This document shows positions 51,816 to 59,701 of a stretch of 59,701 nt of DNA, one piece after another; position 1 is the stretch's first letter, and the number at the start of each line of letters is the position of its first letter. Both the position numbers and the translations under genes were made by a program. Under the pieces are notes generated by a model. The model did not search any database, was not told the DNA's origin, and saw only the letters and a list, made by a program, of their open reading frames with translations. Origin of the DNA: 66-474 sp051954935 (lineage in GTDB: Bacteria; Pseudomonadota; Gammaproteobacteria; Xanthomonadales; Rhodanobacteraceae). Location: contig JBQCHG010000066.1 in the NCBI GenBank assembly GCA_051954935.1, positions 1 through 59,701 of the forward strand. The letters are read 5' to 3'.

Positions 51816-54204
51816 GCCGATTCGCACCGTGTTGATCGCCGCCTCGCTGTTCGCGTTGTCGACCGCAACCACGGAAGCCGCGCCGCCTGCGCCCGCCGCG
51901 GAAGTGAATCCGCTGATCGGCAGCCGCAACGGCGGCAATACCTTTCCCGGCGCATCGCTGCCGTTCGGCATGTTGCAGTGGAGCCCGGAGAACACGAAGG
52001 GGCAGCACGACCGCACCGCCGCGCCCGGCGGCTATCAATATGACGCCACGCGCATCCGCGGCTTCAGCCTGACGCATCTTTCCGGCACCGGCTGCGCCGG
52101 CGCCAGCGGCGACATCCCGTTCATGCCTGTCACGATCCCGGTCACCAGTTCGCCCGCATCGGATGCCGACGACAGCCGCTACGCCAGCGACTTCTCGCAC
52201 GCGAACGAACACGCCGCGCCCGGCGATTACCGCGTGCACCTGGCGAACGGCGTTGCGGTCGAGCTGGGCGCTGCGCTGCGCAGCGGCATCGCGCAATTCG
52301 TGTTCCCCGCCGGCAAGCCCGCCAACCTGCTGGTGCGCACTTCGGATTCCGAAGTCGGCAGCAGCGATGCGCGGATCCATATCGACCGCGCGGCGCGCAC
52401 GATCACCGGTTCGGTGACCAGCGGCAATTTCTGTGGTTATCTCTCCAGGGCAGATCGGCGCAGCTACTACACGCTGTATTTCGTCGCGCAATTCGACCAG
52501 CCGTTCACCTCGACCGGCACCTGGCACGACGGTGTGACGCAGGCGAATACCGCGTCCGGGCGCGGTGGTACCGGTTATGGCGACAAGCGGTTCCTTCCAC
52601 TCGGCACCGGCTCTGGCGGTTGGGTGGGCTTCGATGCAAGCCACGGCGCGACGGTGAATGTGCGCGTGGGGATTTCGTACGTCAGCCTCGCCAACGCGCG
52701 GACCAATCTTGATGCGGAGATTCCGCCCGGCACTTCGCTGGCGCAGGTGCGCGATCGCGCGAACCAGGCGTGGAACGATGCGCTGGGCCGCATCAAGATC
52801 ACCGGCGGCACTCCCGACCAGCGCACCGTGTTCTATACCGCGCTGTATCACACGCTGCTGCAGCCGACGATCTTCAGCGACGAGAATGGTGAGTACCGCG
52901 GCTTCGACCAGAAGATCCATCGCGTCGAGGGCACGCGGAAAAACCAGTACGCCAACTTCTCCGGCTGGGACGTGTATCGATCGCAACTGCAACTGCTGAC
53001 CTGGCTCTACCCCAAGGTCGGCAGCGACGTCGCGCAATCGCTCTATAACCAGGCGCAGCAGAATCACGGCGAGTGGGATCGCTGGACGCACGCTTCCGGC
53101 GCGACGCACGTGATGAGCGGCGACCCCTCGGTGCCGGCGCTGGCCGACATCTACGCCTTTGGCGGCCGCGATTTCGATTTGCGCGGCGCCTACGCATCGC
53201 TCAAGCACGCGGCCACTGTGCCGACCGCGAATGACCTGAGCGATGAAGGTTGCGCGGTCGAATGCATCGGGCAGCGCCCTTCGCTCGATCAGTGGCTGGC
53301 CTTGCATTACATCGCGACGAAATCGCACGCCTGGGGCGGTGCGGCCGAGACACTGGAGGATGCGACCGCCGATTTCGCATTGTCCGAACTGGCGCGGGTC
53401 GCCGGCGATCGGGCCGGGCGCGATGAGTTCCTCACCCGTGCCGGCTACTGGCGGAATCTCTACAACCCGCGCGCGACGCCGCAGGCGGGCTACATCCAGA
53501 ACCGCAATGCGGATGGCACCTGGCCGGCGTTCAAGCCGGAGAGCGACGACGGCTTCGTGGAAGCGAGCGCAGCGGTGTACCTGTGGATGGTGCCGTTCGA
53601 CGTGCACGGCCTGTTCGACACGCTCGGTGGCAGGGAGAAGGCGACGGCGCGACTGGACGCGTTCTTCCATGACCCGGATGAAAGCTGGGCGCTGACCAAG
53701 GCCGGCCCGCTGCACGCCGAACTCGACAACGAACCGTCCATCGAAACGCCTTGGTTGTACGACTTCGCCGGCCAGCCGTGGAAGACGCAGAAAGCCGTGC
53801 GCGTCGCCGTTGACGGCCTGTGGAAGGACGCGCCGGACGGCATCCCGGGCAACGACGACCTCGGCGAGATGTCCTCGTGGCTGGTATGGGCCGCGCTCGG
53901 CATGTATCCGGAAATCCCCGGTCGCGCCGAACTGGTGCTGGGCAGCCCGCTGTTTCCCAAGGCGGTGATCCATCGCGAAGGCGGCGACGTGGTGATCGAG
54001 GCGCCTGATGCAAATGACGCGAACCTGTACGTGCAATCGCTGATATTGGATGGAAGGCCGCACGACCAACCCTGGCTGCCGGCTTCGTTCACCGAACACG
54101 GCGGGCATCTGCGCTTCACGCTCGGCCCGCAACCGGACACGCACTGGGGCAACGATCCGGCCAATGCACCACCTTCGTTCCCGCCGCCGGAGCCGCATCC
54201 ATGA
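51808..54204 (+). CDS. Secreted GH92 alpha-mannosidase (second)
   Basis: 798 residues from GTG 51808. Signal peptide (TVLIAASLFALSTATTEA, cleavage near 22). NPLIGSRNGGNTFPGASLPFGMLQWSPEN, GFSLTHLSGTGC, LDNEPSIETPWLYDFAGQPWKTQ and GNDDLGEMSSWLVWAALGMYPEI mark GH92 with its catalytic Asp pair, but it differs strongly from the first GH92 (EPSIETPW instead of EPSHHIAY), so it likely belongs to another GH92 subgroup with a different linkage preference. Start overlaps the permease; stop overlaps the GH47 start as ATGA. Confidence 0.93.
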   Translation: MREPIRTVLIAASLFALSTATTEAAPPAPAAEVNPLIGSRNGGNTFPGASLPFGMLQWSPENTKGQHDRTAAPGGYQYDATRIRGFSLTHLSGTGCAGASGDIPFMPVTIPVTSSPASDADDSRYASDFSHANEHAAPGDYRVHLANGVAVELGAALRSGIAQFVFPAGKPANLLVRTSDSEVGSSDARIHIDRAARTITGSVTSGNFCGYLSRADRRSYYTLYFVAQFDQPFTSTGTWHDGVTQANTASGRGGTGYGDKRFLPLGTGSGGWVGFDASHGATVNVRVGISYVSLANARTNLDAEIPPGTSLAQVRDRANQAWNDALGRIKITGGTPDQRTVFYTALYHTLLQPTIFSDENGEYRGFDQKIHRVEGTRKNQYANFSGWDVYRSQLQLLTWLYPKVGSDVAQSLYNQAQQNHGEWDRWTHASGATHVMSGDPSVPALADIYAFGGRDFDLRGAYASLKHAATVPTANDLSDEGCAVECIGQRPSLDQWLALHYIATKSHAWGGAAETLEDATADFALSELARVAGDRAGRDEFLTRAGYWRNLYNPRATPQAGYIQNRNADGTWPAFKPESDDGFVEASAAVYLWMVPFDVHGLFDTLGGREKATARLDAFFHDPDESWALTKAGPLHAELDNEPSIETPWLYDFAGQPWKTQKAVRVAVDGLWKDAPDGIPGNDDLGEMSSWLVWAALGMYPEIPGRAELVLGSPLFPKAVIHREGGDVVIEAPDANDANLYVQSLILDGRPHDQPWLPASFTEHGGHLRFTLGPQPDTHWGNDPANAPPSFPPPEPHP

Positions 54205-55595
54205 AAGAGCCCGCTCGCCGCGTGATCGTCCTGCTGATGGCGCTGACGTTCGGCACCGCAGCCGCTGCCGCTCATCCCGCAACGGCAAATTCCTCGTCGG
54301 TGGACTCCGCCGCCATGGCCGCGCGGGTGAAAACCGAATTCCTGCACGCCTGGAACAACTACAAGCGCTATGCCTGGGGCCACGACGAACTGAAGCCGCT
54401 CAGCAGGACGCCGCACGACTGGTACGGCCAGTCACTCCTGATGACGCCGGTGGATGCGCTGGACACGCTGGTGCTGATGGGCCTGAAAAAGGATGCCGAC
54501 GAGGATCGCGCTCTGATCGATGCGAAGCTCGATTTCGACAAGGACATCTACGTCAAGAATTTCGAGATCACCATCCGCCTGCTCGGCGGCCTGCTTTCCG
54601 GTTATCAGCTCACCGGCGATCCGGTGCTGCTGCACAAGGCCGAAGACCTCGGCAGGCGCCTGCTGCCGGTGTTCGATTCGCCCACCGGATTGCCTTACGT
54701 CTACGTGAACCTGAAGACCGGCAAGACGCGCGGCACCGATTCCAATCCCGCCGAGACCGGCACGCTGCTGCTGGAATTCGGCACTCTGTCGAAACTCACC
54801 GGCAATCCGGTGTTCTACGCCAAGGCCAAACGTGCGCTGGTGGAAACCTGGAAGCGCACCTCGAAGATCGGGCTGGTCGGCGTGGGCCTGAATGTCGAGA
54901 CCGGCAAGTGGACCGATACCGACGCCAGCATCAGCGGCGGCATCGACAGCTATTACGAATATCTCTGGAAGTGCTGGCGGCTGTTCGGCGACAAGGATTG
55001 CCTGAGGATGTGGAAGGCGAGCATCCCGGCGGTGAACAAGTATCTCGCCGACGAAGTGCGTGGCGAACTCTGGTACGGCCACGCAGACATGAACACCGGC
55101 AAGCGCACCGCGACCGAGTACGGCGCGCTGGATGCATTCTTCCCTGCGTTGCTGGCGCTCTCGGGCGACGTACCGCGCGCGGCGCGCCTGCAGGATTCGT
55201 CATTCAAGATGTGGAACTTGTACGGCATCGAGCCCGAGGTGCTGGATTACCGCACCATGAAAGTGGACTACGACGGTTATGCGCTGCGGCCGGAGATCGT
55301 GGAATCCACTTACTACCTCTACCACTTCACACATGACCCCAAATACCTCGCGATGGGCCGCACGATGTTCGCCGACTTCGTGAAGTATTGCCGCACGGAC
55401 GCCGGCTACGCCGCGCTGAGGAGCGTGGTCACGAAAGAAAAACGCGACGACATGGAAAGCTTCGTGTTCGCCGAAACCTTCAAGTACTACTACCTGTTGT
55501 TCGATCCGAAGGCGCTGGATTTCGACGCGGTGACCTTCAACACCGAGGCGCATCCGCTGCGGCGGACCTGGGCGGCCGCGACCGCGAACCACTGA
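54201..55595 (+). CDS. GH47 class I alpha-1,2-mannosidase
   Basis: 464 residues with a signal peptide (VIVLLMALTFGTAAAAA, cleavage near 25). GH47 motifs are complete: DALDTLVLMG (85-94), FEITIRLLGGLLSGY (121-135), the hallmark DSYYEYLW (249-256), RPEIVEST (363-370) and FNTEAHPL (446-453), the last supplying the Ca2+-binding Thr. GH47 enzymes are mainly eukaryotic ER/Golgi enzymes trimming high-mannose N-glycans; bacterial members are few. It is translationally coupled to GH92-2. It should remove alpha-1,2-linked mannose with inversion. Confidence 0.95.
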   Translation: MKEPARRVIVLLMALTFGTAAAAAHPATANSSSVDSAAMAARVKTEFLHAWNNYKRYAWGHDELKPLSRTPHDWYGQSLLMTPVDALDTLVLMGLKKDADEDRALIDAKLDFDKDIYVKNFEITIRLLGGLLSGYQLTGDPVLLHKAEDLGRRLLPVFDSPTGLPYVYVNLKTGKTRGTDSNPAETGTLLLEFGTLSKLTGNPVFYAKAKRALVETWKRTSKIGLVGVGLNVETGKWTDTDASISGGIDSYYEYLWKCWRLFGDKDCLRMWKASIPAVNKYLADEVRGELWYGHADMNTGKRTATEYGALDAFFPALLALSGDVPRAARLQDSSFKMWNLYGIEPEVLDYRTMKVDYDGYALRPEIVESTYYLYHFTHDPKYLAMGRTMFADFVKYCRTDAGYAALRSVVTKEKRDDMESFVFAETFKYYYLLFDPKALDFDAVTFNTEAHPLRRTWAAATANH

Positions 55596-55631
55596 TGCTG
55601 CCCATGTGATGGCCCGCACCTCCCTTCCGGT

Positions 55632-55657
55632 GTCCGCGCGGGTATGACTGCGCGGAC
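55632..55657. other. Hairpin between GH47 and S9 remnant
   Basis: Perfect 8-base arms GTCCGCGC/GCGCGGAC at 55632-55639 and 55650-55657 with a 10-base loop, 36 bases past the GH47 stop. No T-run follows, so it is not a classical terminator; it may mark the end of the mannosidase message. Confidence 0.4.
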
Positions 55658-55676
55658 GCATCCTGGGGAGAATGCC

Positions 55677-55964
55677 ATGCGGTGCCGTGCCGCCCGTTGC
55701 GTTCGTCTGATCGCGTTTGTATTCACCGCCGCGCTGGCCGCGCCGCTGGCGTGTGCGGCGCCGAAACAAACAACGAGTACACCGGACACGGCGAGCTTCA
55801 CGCTGCAACAGGTGCTCGATTATCCCTTCCCGCCCGGCCTCGCTGCCGCGGAACACGGCGGCCGTGTCGCATGGGTGATCAACCTGCGCGGGGTGCGCAA
55901 CGTCTGGGTGGCGTGAGACCAGGCCACGGTCGAGTTCCTGGACACGAAATTGCGAGGCCAATAA
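55677..55964 (+). pseudogene. Remnant of secreted S9-type peptidase with internal deletion
   Basis: A good RBS (TGGGGAG) and ATG 55677 open a frame with signal peptide (LIAFVFTAALAAPLACA) and then FTLQQVLDYPFPPGLAAAEHGGRVAWV-like text, the usual start of secreted S9 prolyl-oligopeptidase/dipeptidyl-peptidase proteins (YPFP...G.R.AW). After VRNVWVA there is a TGA at 55914, and the same frame then reads DQATVEFLDTKLRGQ and stop at 55962, which looks like an S9 C-terminus. About 500-600 residues would be missing between. The S9 identity is from family knowledge, not a search. Confidence 0.65.
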
Positions 55965-56290
55965 GCCGGACGCGGACGATATTCCGTCCTAGAACGGTTG
56001 TATACACCTTTCTACGAACCAAGATCGCCTCAAATTCATGCATCAACCCTTAAATTACACCAAAAACGCAGGCATTCAAGGAGCACCATTCTCAACAGAA
56101 CCCACCAAAAAAGTAGAGAATTACTCAGTTGAACACCTGCTTTGCGATCTTTCTCACCACTCTTCTGTCTCAACCACGAAATGTCCTTATCGGCCTGTGC
56201 CTTGCCGATGGCGCCTATTCGGTGCCATCCGGCGCCAGAAAAATTATCTCGCCCAGCACTTCGAAAGTCCGCCAGTTGAGCCTTTGGATG
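55965..56290. other. AT-richer 326-base region at the island edge
   Basis: Base composition drops visibly from position 55965 on (runs such as AAATTACACC, AAAAAAGTAG). No strong gene on the plus strand; a 31-codon minus-strand frame overlaps its right end. Palindromes include GATGGC...GCCATC with two GGCGCC blocks near 56207-56241, possibly the 3' end structure of the minus-strand gene. No tRNA, att site or integrase is visible. Confidence 0.55.
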
Positions 56291-56310
56291 TCACTTTGTA
56301 TGCAGAGCAT
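56215..56310 (-). CDS. Tiny 31-codon frame overlapping the end of the 848-residue gene
   Basis: ATG 56310 to TAG 56215 reads MLCIQSDIQRLNWRTFEVLG then EIIFLAPDGTE. It overlaps the upstream gene's last 20 bases. The residue mix looks protein-like (hydrophobic core, acidic end), so it may be a small downstream gene, a lost C-terminus after a frameshift, or chance. Weak. Confidence 0.25.
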   Translation of the reverse strand: MLCIQSDIQRLNWRTFEVLGEIIFLAPDGTE

Positions 56311-58837
56311 TGACAAGCGCAGGCTCGATGTACTTGCGATCATCGACATTCATATCCGAAATTGCGTTCGTAAGCCTTTCTTGCAGAGCTGGCAGTAGCA
56401 GAAGCGAATCGGAGTCAATCTGATCAAGCAGCAATTGACTCTCATCCCAATCCGTATCGAGATTCAGGACAAGGGAAAGCCGGCGTAACGCAATAGGAAT
56501 CGACATGGAAAAGTCACCCCCTGCGCACGAGAGCATTATTGGTTTTGGGTGAGGCACATCGAGCACTGCTTGCTCCACCAGCAGGTCAATCAGCCCTGCT
56601 GCGTAGATCTCGATCGGGGACAAATCGGCATCAAGGAGCGCGGCCCCTTGGAGCTCGGCCAGATCCATGAGCGTCTGGCGCAAGAAATCACTGGACGTCA
56701 GACCCATGGGAATATCGACGATCGCAACGACATCGCGGTCTTGACGGACAAGAGCTTGCACACACTGCCGAGCCATTCCGCCCTTCAAAACCAGGACAAC
56801 GCCCGCTGCCGCAGCAATACCAATCAGCCTGGACAGTGCGAACGCTCGACGTCGATTTATACCGAGCATCGAGAGCCGGGCTATCACATCGCCCTGAGAG
56901 AGTGCTCCACGCTTGACCCAATCGACAACCTTCCGAGAACCGTCGACTGGCACCGACTGGCTGGCCGGGTTTTCACCTCCCGCCAAAAGCAGCTTGAAAA
57001 CTTCTGCATTAGCCAAGGTTGATGCACCTTCCCGAACTGCTCTAGCAAATGCCTCTCTTACAGCGGCAGAAGCGGACTCCATTCGGGCCCGATTGCTTTG
57101 CTCGATGTGACGCCCCTCTTTCTCTAGCTCCTGCTTTTTCTTCCTAAGTAGCGAAATCTCGTCTTGTAGCCACACCTTTTCCGCTTGACGCTTCTCGTGT
57201 TCTATAGCGACCAGTTCGTCTACACGTTGGTTAACTATCTCTCGTGATCGGAGAAGCTCCAAAACTTCGTCGAGCTCCTCCTCATTGATCGATATCTGAT
57301 CAATCGAGTCAGCGATGCGTCTGGCGCGTGACGCGATCTCACTTCCTGAGTGTGCACGAAGCCGCGCAGTCAATTCGTTTCGCTGAACCTTGGTTATGGG
57401 GAGCCTTTGCTCAGCGCCCAGGCTTTTTAGTAGTTTCCTGAATGCTGCATCGAGGGGTGATAGATCGAGATACGAAGCCGCGCCTTGCGAAGCCTCTAGG
57501 CAATACTGATGGCCTTCTATGAGCCAGATCTCAAGGGATCCCCACGATTGCCAAGGGAACTCGAAGGCCTCGTCTCGCGCAAAATCGGCTCCTTTGGGGG
57601 AGACAACGGACACTCCGTCTGCCAGAAGGAACATCACCTGCTGGCCCAGTTGTCCGCGCCTCTCCGCGGCATACGCTTTTATTCGATCCCGTACTTCATC
57701 CACATCCCGACTTGGAACTTGGATGCGAACAGCTTCTATTAGTGGGCCCAGCTCTGAATCGAGGTGGAACCGCGTTCTACCTTCAGCACCTTCGCGCTCA
57801 GACACCTTCCAGTGAACGAGTTCCCTTCTCCTGAGTTGCCTGCGTAACATCGACCTCGACGTCATCACAGAGCCACTGTCTGGAAACAACCGATCGCGAG
57901 CAGCCTCGTTCAGCTGACGAAGCTGCCCGTCAAGAACAACGAAGATCGGCTTAACAAATACTGCGCCGGTGTCAGATTCATTCGTGTAGATGCCGATAAT
58001 TTCATACGAGGCGGAGAAATGGCCTTCATCTAAAGGCGTCGGAATCTCCATGCGAACGCCTTTCGGCGCGCCACTCGAATCCCGGTGGTGTGCAGCGCGC
58101 GCTAGCGCGCTGCGTAGAAGTTCCGATTCGGGACCAACATCACCAAGTAGTTTGAGCTTTTCTTTGGCTGCTTCAACATCACCGTTGCGTATACGAAGGA
58201 GCGCCTCAACCAGTAGTTGCGTGCTCTCGGCGAATGGAGCCAATGCATCGTCTATGGCCTCTTCATAGCCCGAAATGACCGATGCGAGTAGCTCTGCAAG
58301 CTGAAAACTCTCAGGCCCCGACTTGCCCATGGAAACGGCTGGTTCGATCGGCGTAACCGGAACCCCGACCGCCTCCGGTGTGGTACTCACTTTTTCGGGC
58401 GCAGGAGCCGTCGCTCCGCCCACCGTCCCGGAGTCACGTGATTTTTTCAAGAAGAGAAGCAGCTCAGCGTTGGGCGTATCGGCGACCAGATACACCAACG
58501 CGGATCGACAAATCACTTGCGCCTCTGCTGCAGGGAGCGGCTCGCCTTCATCGAAGTAGGCAGCTAGATACAACAGCACTTCTTCAGGCGAAAGAGGATC
58601 CGCTAGTGAAATGTTCCTCCGGAACCAATCTCGCAGCACTTCGTCTGTTTTAGGGGGAAACCTCTCAGATATCACTCTAACCCGCTCTTCGCGGCCGTGA
58701 GGCATGTTCTGGACCTTGGCCCCACTCATGAGAAGTCGCGCCCTGGATTCCACGAAAAACTTTCTAAGCTCGCCCTCGTGCGTGCCTCGAGCTAGCAGGA
58801 CTGCAAACTTTTTCGGATCAATCTCAAGAAACGCCAC
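56291..58837 (-). CDS. Unassigned 848-residue coiled-coil protein of the low-GC island
   Basis: I do not recognise the family. Starts at GTG 58837 with GAGGTGG before it and overlaps the upstream gene's end by 14 bases, so the two are translationally coupled. The N-terminal ~130 residues are helical; residues 130-180 are a Pro/Thr/Ala linker; 180-520 is mixed alpha/beta with Arg-rich SMLRRQLRRRELVHW; about 515-600 is a charged coiled coil (EISLLRKKKQELEKEG). The C-terminal 220 residues have strands GVVLVLKGG, VVAIVDIPMGL, PIMLSCAGGD like a degenerate P-loop fold, but no GK[ST] motif. No membrane helix or signal. Codon use and composition differ from the rest. Confidence 0.8.
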   Translation of the reverse strand: MAFLEIDPKKFAVLLARGTHEGELRKFFVESRARLLMSGAKVQNMPHGREERVRVISERFPPKTDEVLRDWFRRNISLADPLSPEEVLLYLAAYFDEGEPLPAAEAQVICRSALVYLVADTPNAELLLFLKKSRDSGTVGGATAPAPEKVSTTPEAVGVPVTPIEPAVSMGKSGPESFQLAELLASVISGYEEAIDDALAPFAESTQLLVEALLRIRNGDVEAAKEKLKLLGDVGPESELLRSALARAAHHRDSSGAPKGVRMEIPTPLDEGHFSASYEIIGIYTNESDTGAVFVKPIFVVLDGQLRQLNEAARDRLFPDSGSVMTSRSMLRRQLRRRELVHWKVSEREGAEGRTRFHLDSELGPLIEAVRIQVPSRDVDEVRDRIKAYAAERRGQLGQQVMFLLADGVSVVSPKGADFARDEAFEFPWQSWGSLEIWLIEGHQYCLEASQGAASYLDLSPLDAAFRKLLKSLGAEQRLPITKVQRNELTARLRAHSGSEIASRARRIADSIDQISINEEELDEVLELLRSREIVNQRVDELVAIEHEKRQAEKVWLQDEISLLRKKKQELEKEGRHIEQSNRARMESASAAVREAFARAVREGASTLANAEVFKLLLAGGENPASQSVPVDGSRKVVDWVKRGALSQGDVIARLSMLGINRRRAFALSRLIGIAAAAGVVLVLKGGMARQCVQALVRQDRDVVAIVDIPMGLTSSDFLRQTLMDLAELQGAALLDADLSPIEIYAAGLIDLLVEQAVLDVPHPKPIMLSCAGGDFSMSIPIALRRLSLVLNLDTDWDESQLLLDQIDSDSLLLLPALQERLTNAISDMNVDDRKYIEPALVNALHTK

Positions 58838-59701
58838 GATCCACCTCAGACGGGAGTGCTGACAGCACCAGTGGGAGTAGACGCATGGCGTCGTTCTCAA
58901 CTGCCCAACGTACAGCCTGACGCTTGGAACGCACCGATTTCAGGCCTTCTGAAGCAACCGGCCCCAAGGTAGCAGCGACGATGCGTTCCATCTTTGCGTA
59001 CCACGGACTTTCATCGGCGCAGTTGTTGCGAATTTGGTGCGCGCTGACCACAGACCCGAATGCTCCGAACCGCAAATCTTGAAGCGGTCCTTCGAGCGTA
59101 AGGCGCTGCCCATCCGGAAGAGGACTTAGCCGATTTCCATTGAGGCGAGCATTGCGCCAGAGCCGCTCCGATGGAACCAACACCTCAATGGCGCCTGATT
59201 GCCGCGCAACCTCAGCTGCAAGGACTGAGACGAGGTCCGCGCTATCATTTGACGCAGTCAGTGTTACGCCCCTAGGCGCTGCCTGTGATGGTTCTATGAA
59301 CCGAAGTCGCCGACTTGCCCCCGATGGCATCCAAACAATCACTTCTTTTTCTTGGGTGTTCAACGTGATCCGATAGTACCCGTCGTCGACGTCGGCGATC
59401 GCAACCTTGGCCCCGCTGCCTGTCTCAACATTTGGTGGTCCGCCATCCGACCGAGCGATGAGCTGTTTCACGGTGTCCGCAAAGACGGCCGTACCATCAG
59501 CGTCGAATCGGGACGCCGGCGGCCAAATAATTTCTATCCGCGGCTTTAGTGGAGCAATAGACTTGCCTAGGTAAGATCTTAAGTCCGCGATATCATCTTC
59601 CCGTGTGTCAGGACTGTTCCGCAGAAGCATCCGGTAAGCCCACCACCCTCGGCTTTCCTTCCGCTCCGCAATCCTGAGTGCGGGCGGAGATGGCTCAGGA
59701 A
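58824..59701 (-). CDS. Unassigned partner protein, 5' end beyond the window
   Basis: Open reading frame continues to the window edge with no stop, so the N-terminus is missing; I take 58824-59701 as partial (an in-frame ATG at 59630 is only internal, since the frame reads on through RGWWAYRMLLRNSPD). Visible part: about 290 residues, alpha/beta, with a beta-rich stretch (GYYRITLNTQEKEVIVWMPSGASRRL), then VEVLVPSERLW-like strands and a Lys/Arg-rich C-terminal helix bundle. Not recognised. Its end overlaps the 848-residue gene. Low GC like its partner. Confidence 0.75.
   Translation of the reverse strand, partial: PEPSPPALRIAERKESRGWWAYRMLLRNSPDTREDDIADLRSYLGKSIAPLKPRIEIIWPPASRFDADGTAVFADTVKQLIARSDGGPPNVETGSGAKVAIADVDDGYYRITLNTQEKEVIVWMPSGASRRLRFIEPSQAAPRGVTLTASNDSADLVSVLAAEVARQSGAIEVLVPSERLWRNARLNGNRLSPLPDGQRLTLEGPLQDLRFGAFGSVVSAHQIRNNCADESPWYAKMERIVAATLGPVASEGLKSVRSKRQAVRWAVENDAMRLLPLVLSALPSEVDRGVS

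Noticed and set aside
51610..54288. 892-codon open frame on the minus strand
   Set aside because: It lies wholly opposite the GH92 gene, reads Arg/Gly/Ala-rich low-complexity text and has no domain; it is the usual mirror of a high-GC coding gene.
55965..56290. tRNA or attachment site at the island edge
   Set aside because: No cloverleaf and no direct repeat visible; the other island end is outside the window.
56038..56313. 91-codon plus-strand frame in the AT-rich region
   Set aside because: No ribosome-binding site, no domain, and it runs antisense into the end of the 848-residue gene.

Overview
The window is a high-GC, densely coding bacterial chromosome segment. Gene content points to a gammaproteobacterium of the Xanthomonadales (Lysobacterales), perhaps Rhodanobacteraceae. 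The clues are the rpsF-rpsR-rplI-dnaB order, an Rrf2-regulated sufBCDS operon ending in a Rieske ferredoxin, a lone RnfB next to nth, PilS/PilR, sucCD, and a mannosidase locus. This placement rests on gene content and protein character; no database comparison was possible.

Layout. 1-5.2 kb is housekeeping: dnaB, the ribosomal operon rpsF-rpsR-rplI with a clear terminator, an A-type Fe-S carrier, and asnS. 5.2-10.8 kb holds a MalM-like envelope protein and genes that fit the lower kynurenine/2-aminomuconate branch of tryptophan breakdown: an atypical SDR, a 2-aminomuconic/2-hydroxymuconic semialdehyde dehydrogenase-type ALDH, and a RidA-type deaminase. A beta-carbonic anhydrase and an unknown secreted protein lie among them. 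10.8-14.3 kb (minus strand) has an N-formylglutamate deformylase, glutathione reductase and a DadA-like oxidase. 14.3-21.6 kb has envelope and redox genes: NlpC/P60 lipoprotein, DoxX, SlyD, an MFS carrier with a c-type cytochrome, RnfB, a phosphoesterase, nth, and an EF-hand protein. 21.7-34.7 kb is mixed: rnt, pit with its DUF47 partner, a CorC/HlyC protein, trmJ, suhB, rhomboid, GNAT plus M20 peptidase, comEA, a SET protein, hutD-like, and a two-component pair. 34.7-40.9 kb is one minus-strand SUF operon (Rrf2 regulator, sufB, sufC, sufD, sufS, GNAT, Rieske) with a readable promoter and operator. 40.9-48 kb has nadE, sucD, sucC and the pilS/pilR pair.

48-55.6 kb is the main accessory locus. 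It contains a secreted GH92 alpha-mannosidase, a FucP-type sugar permease, a second GH92 and a GH47 class I alpha-1,2-mannosidase. The last three overlap like a translationally coupled operon. Together they look like a system for trimming high-mannose (eukaryote-type N-) glycans and importing the released sugar.

At 55.7-56.0 kb a secreted S9-type peptidase gene survives only as its start joined to what looks like its last codons. Base composition then falls, and the window ends in two overlapping minus-strand genes (an 848-residue coiled-coil protein and an upstream partner cut by the window edge) that I cannot assign to a known family. This looks like the edge of a horizontally acquired island and is the best candidate here for an undescribed system.

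No rRNA, tRNA, CRISPR array, insertion sequence or integrase was recognised.
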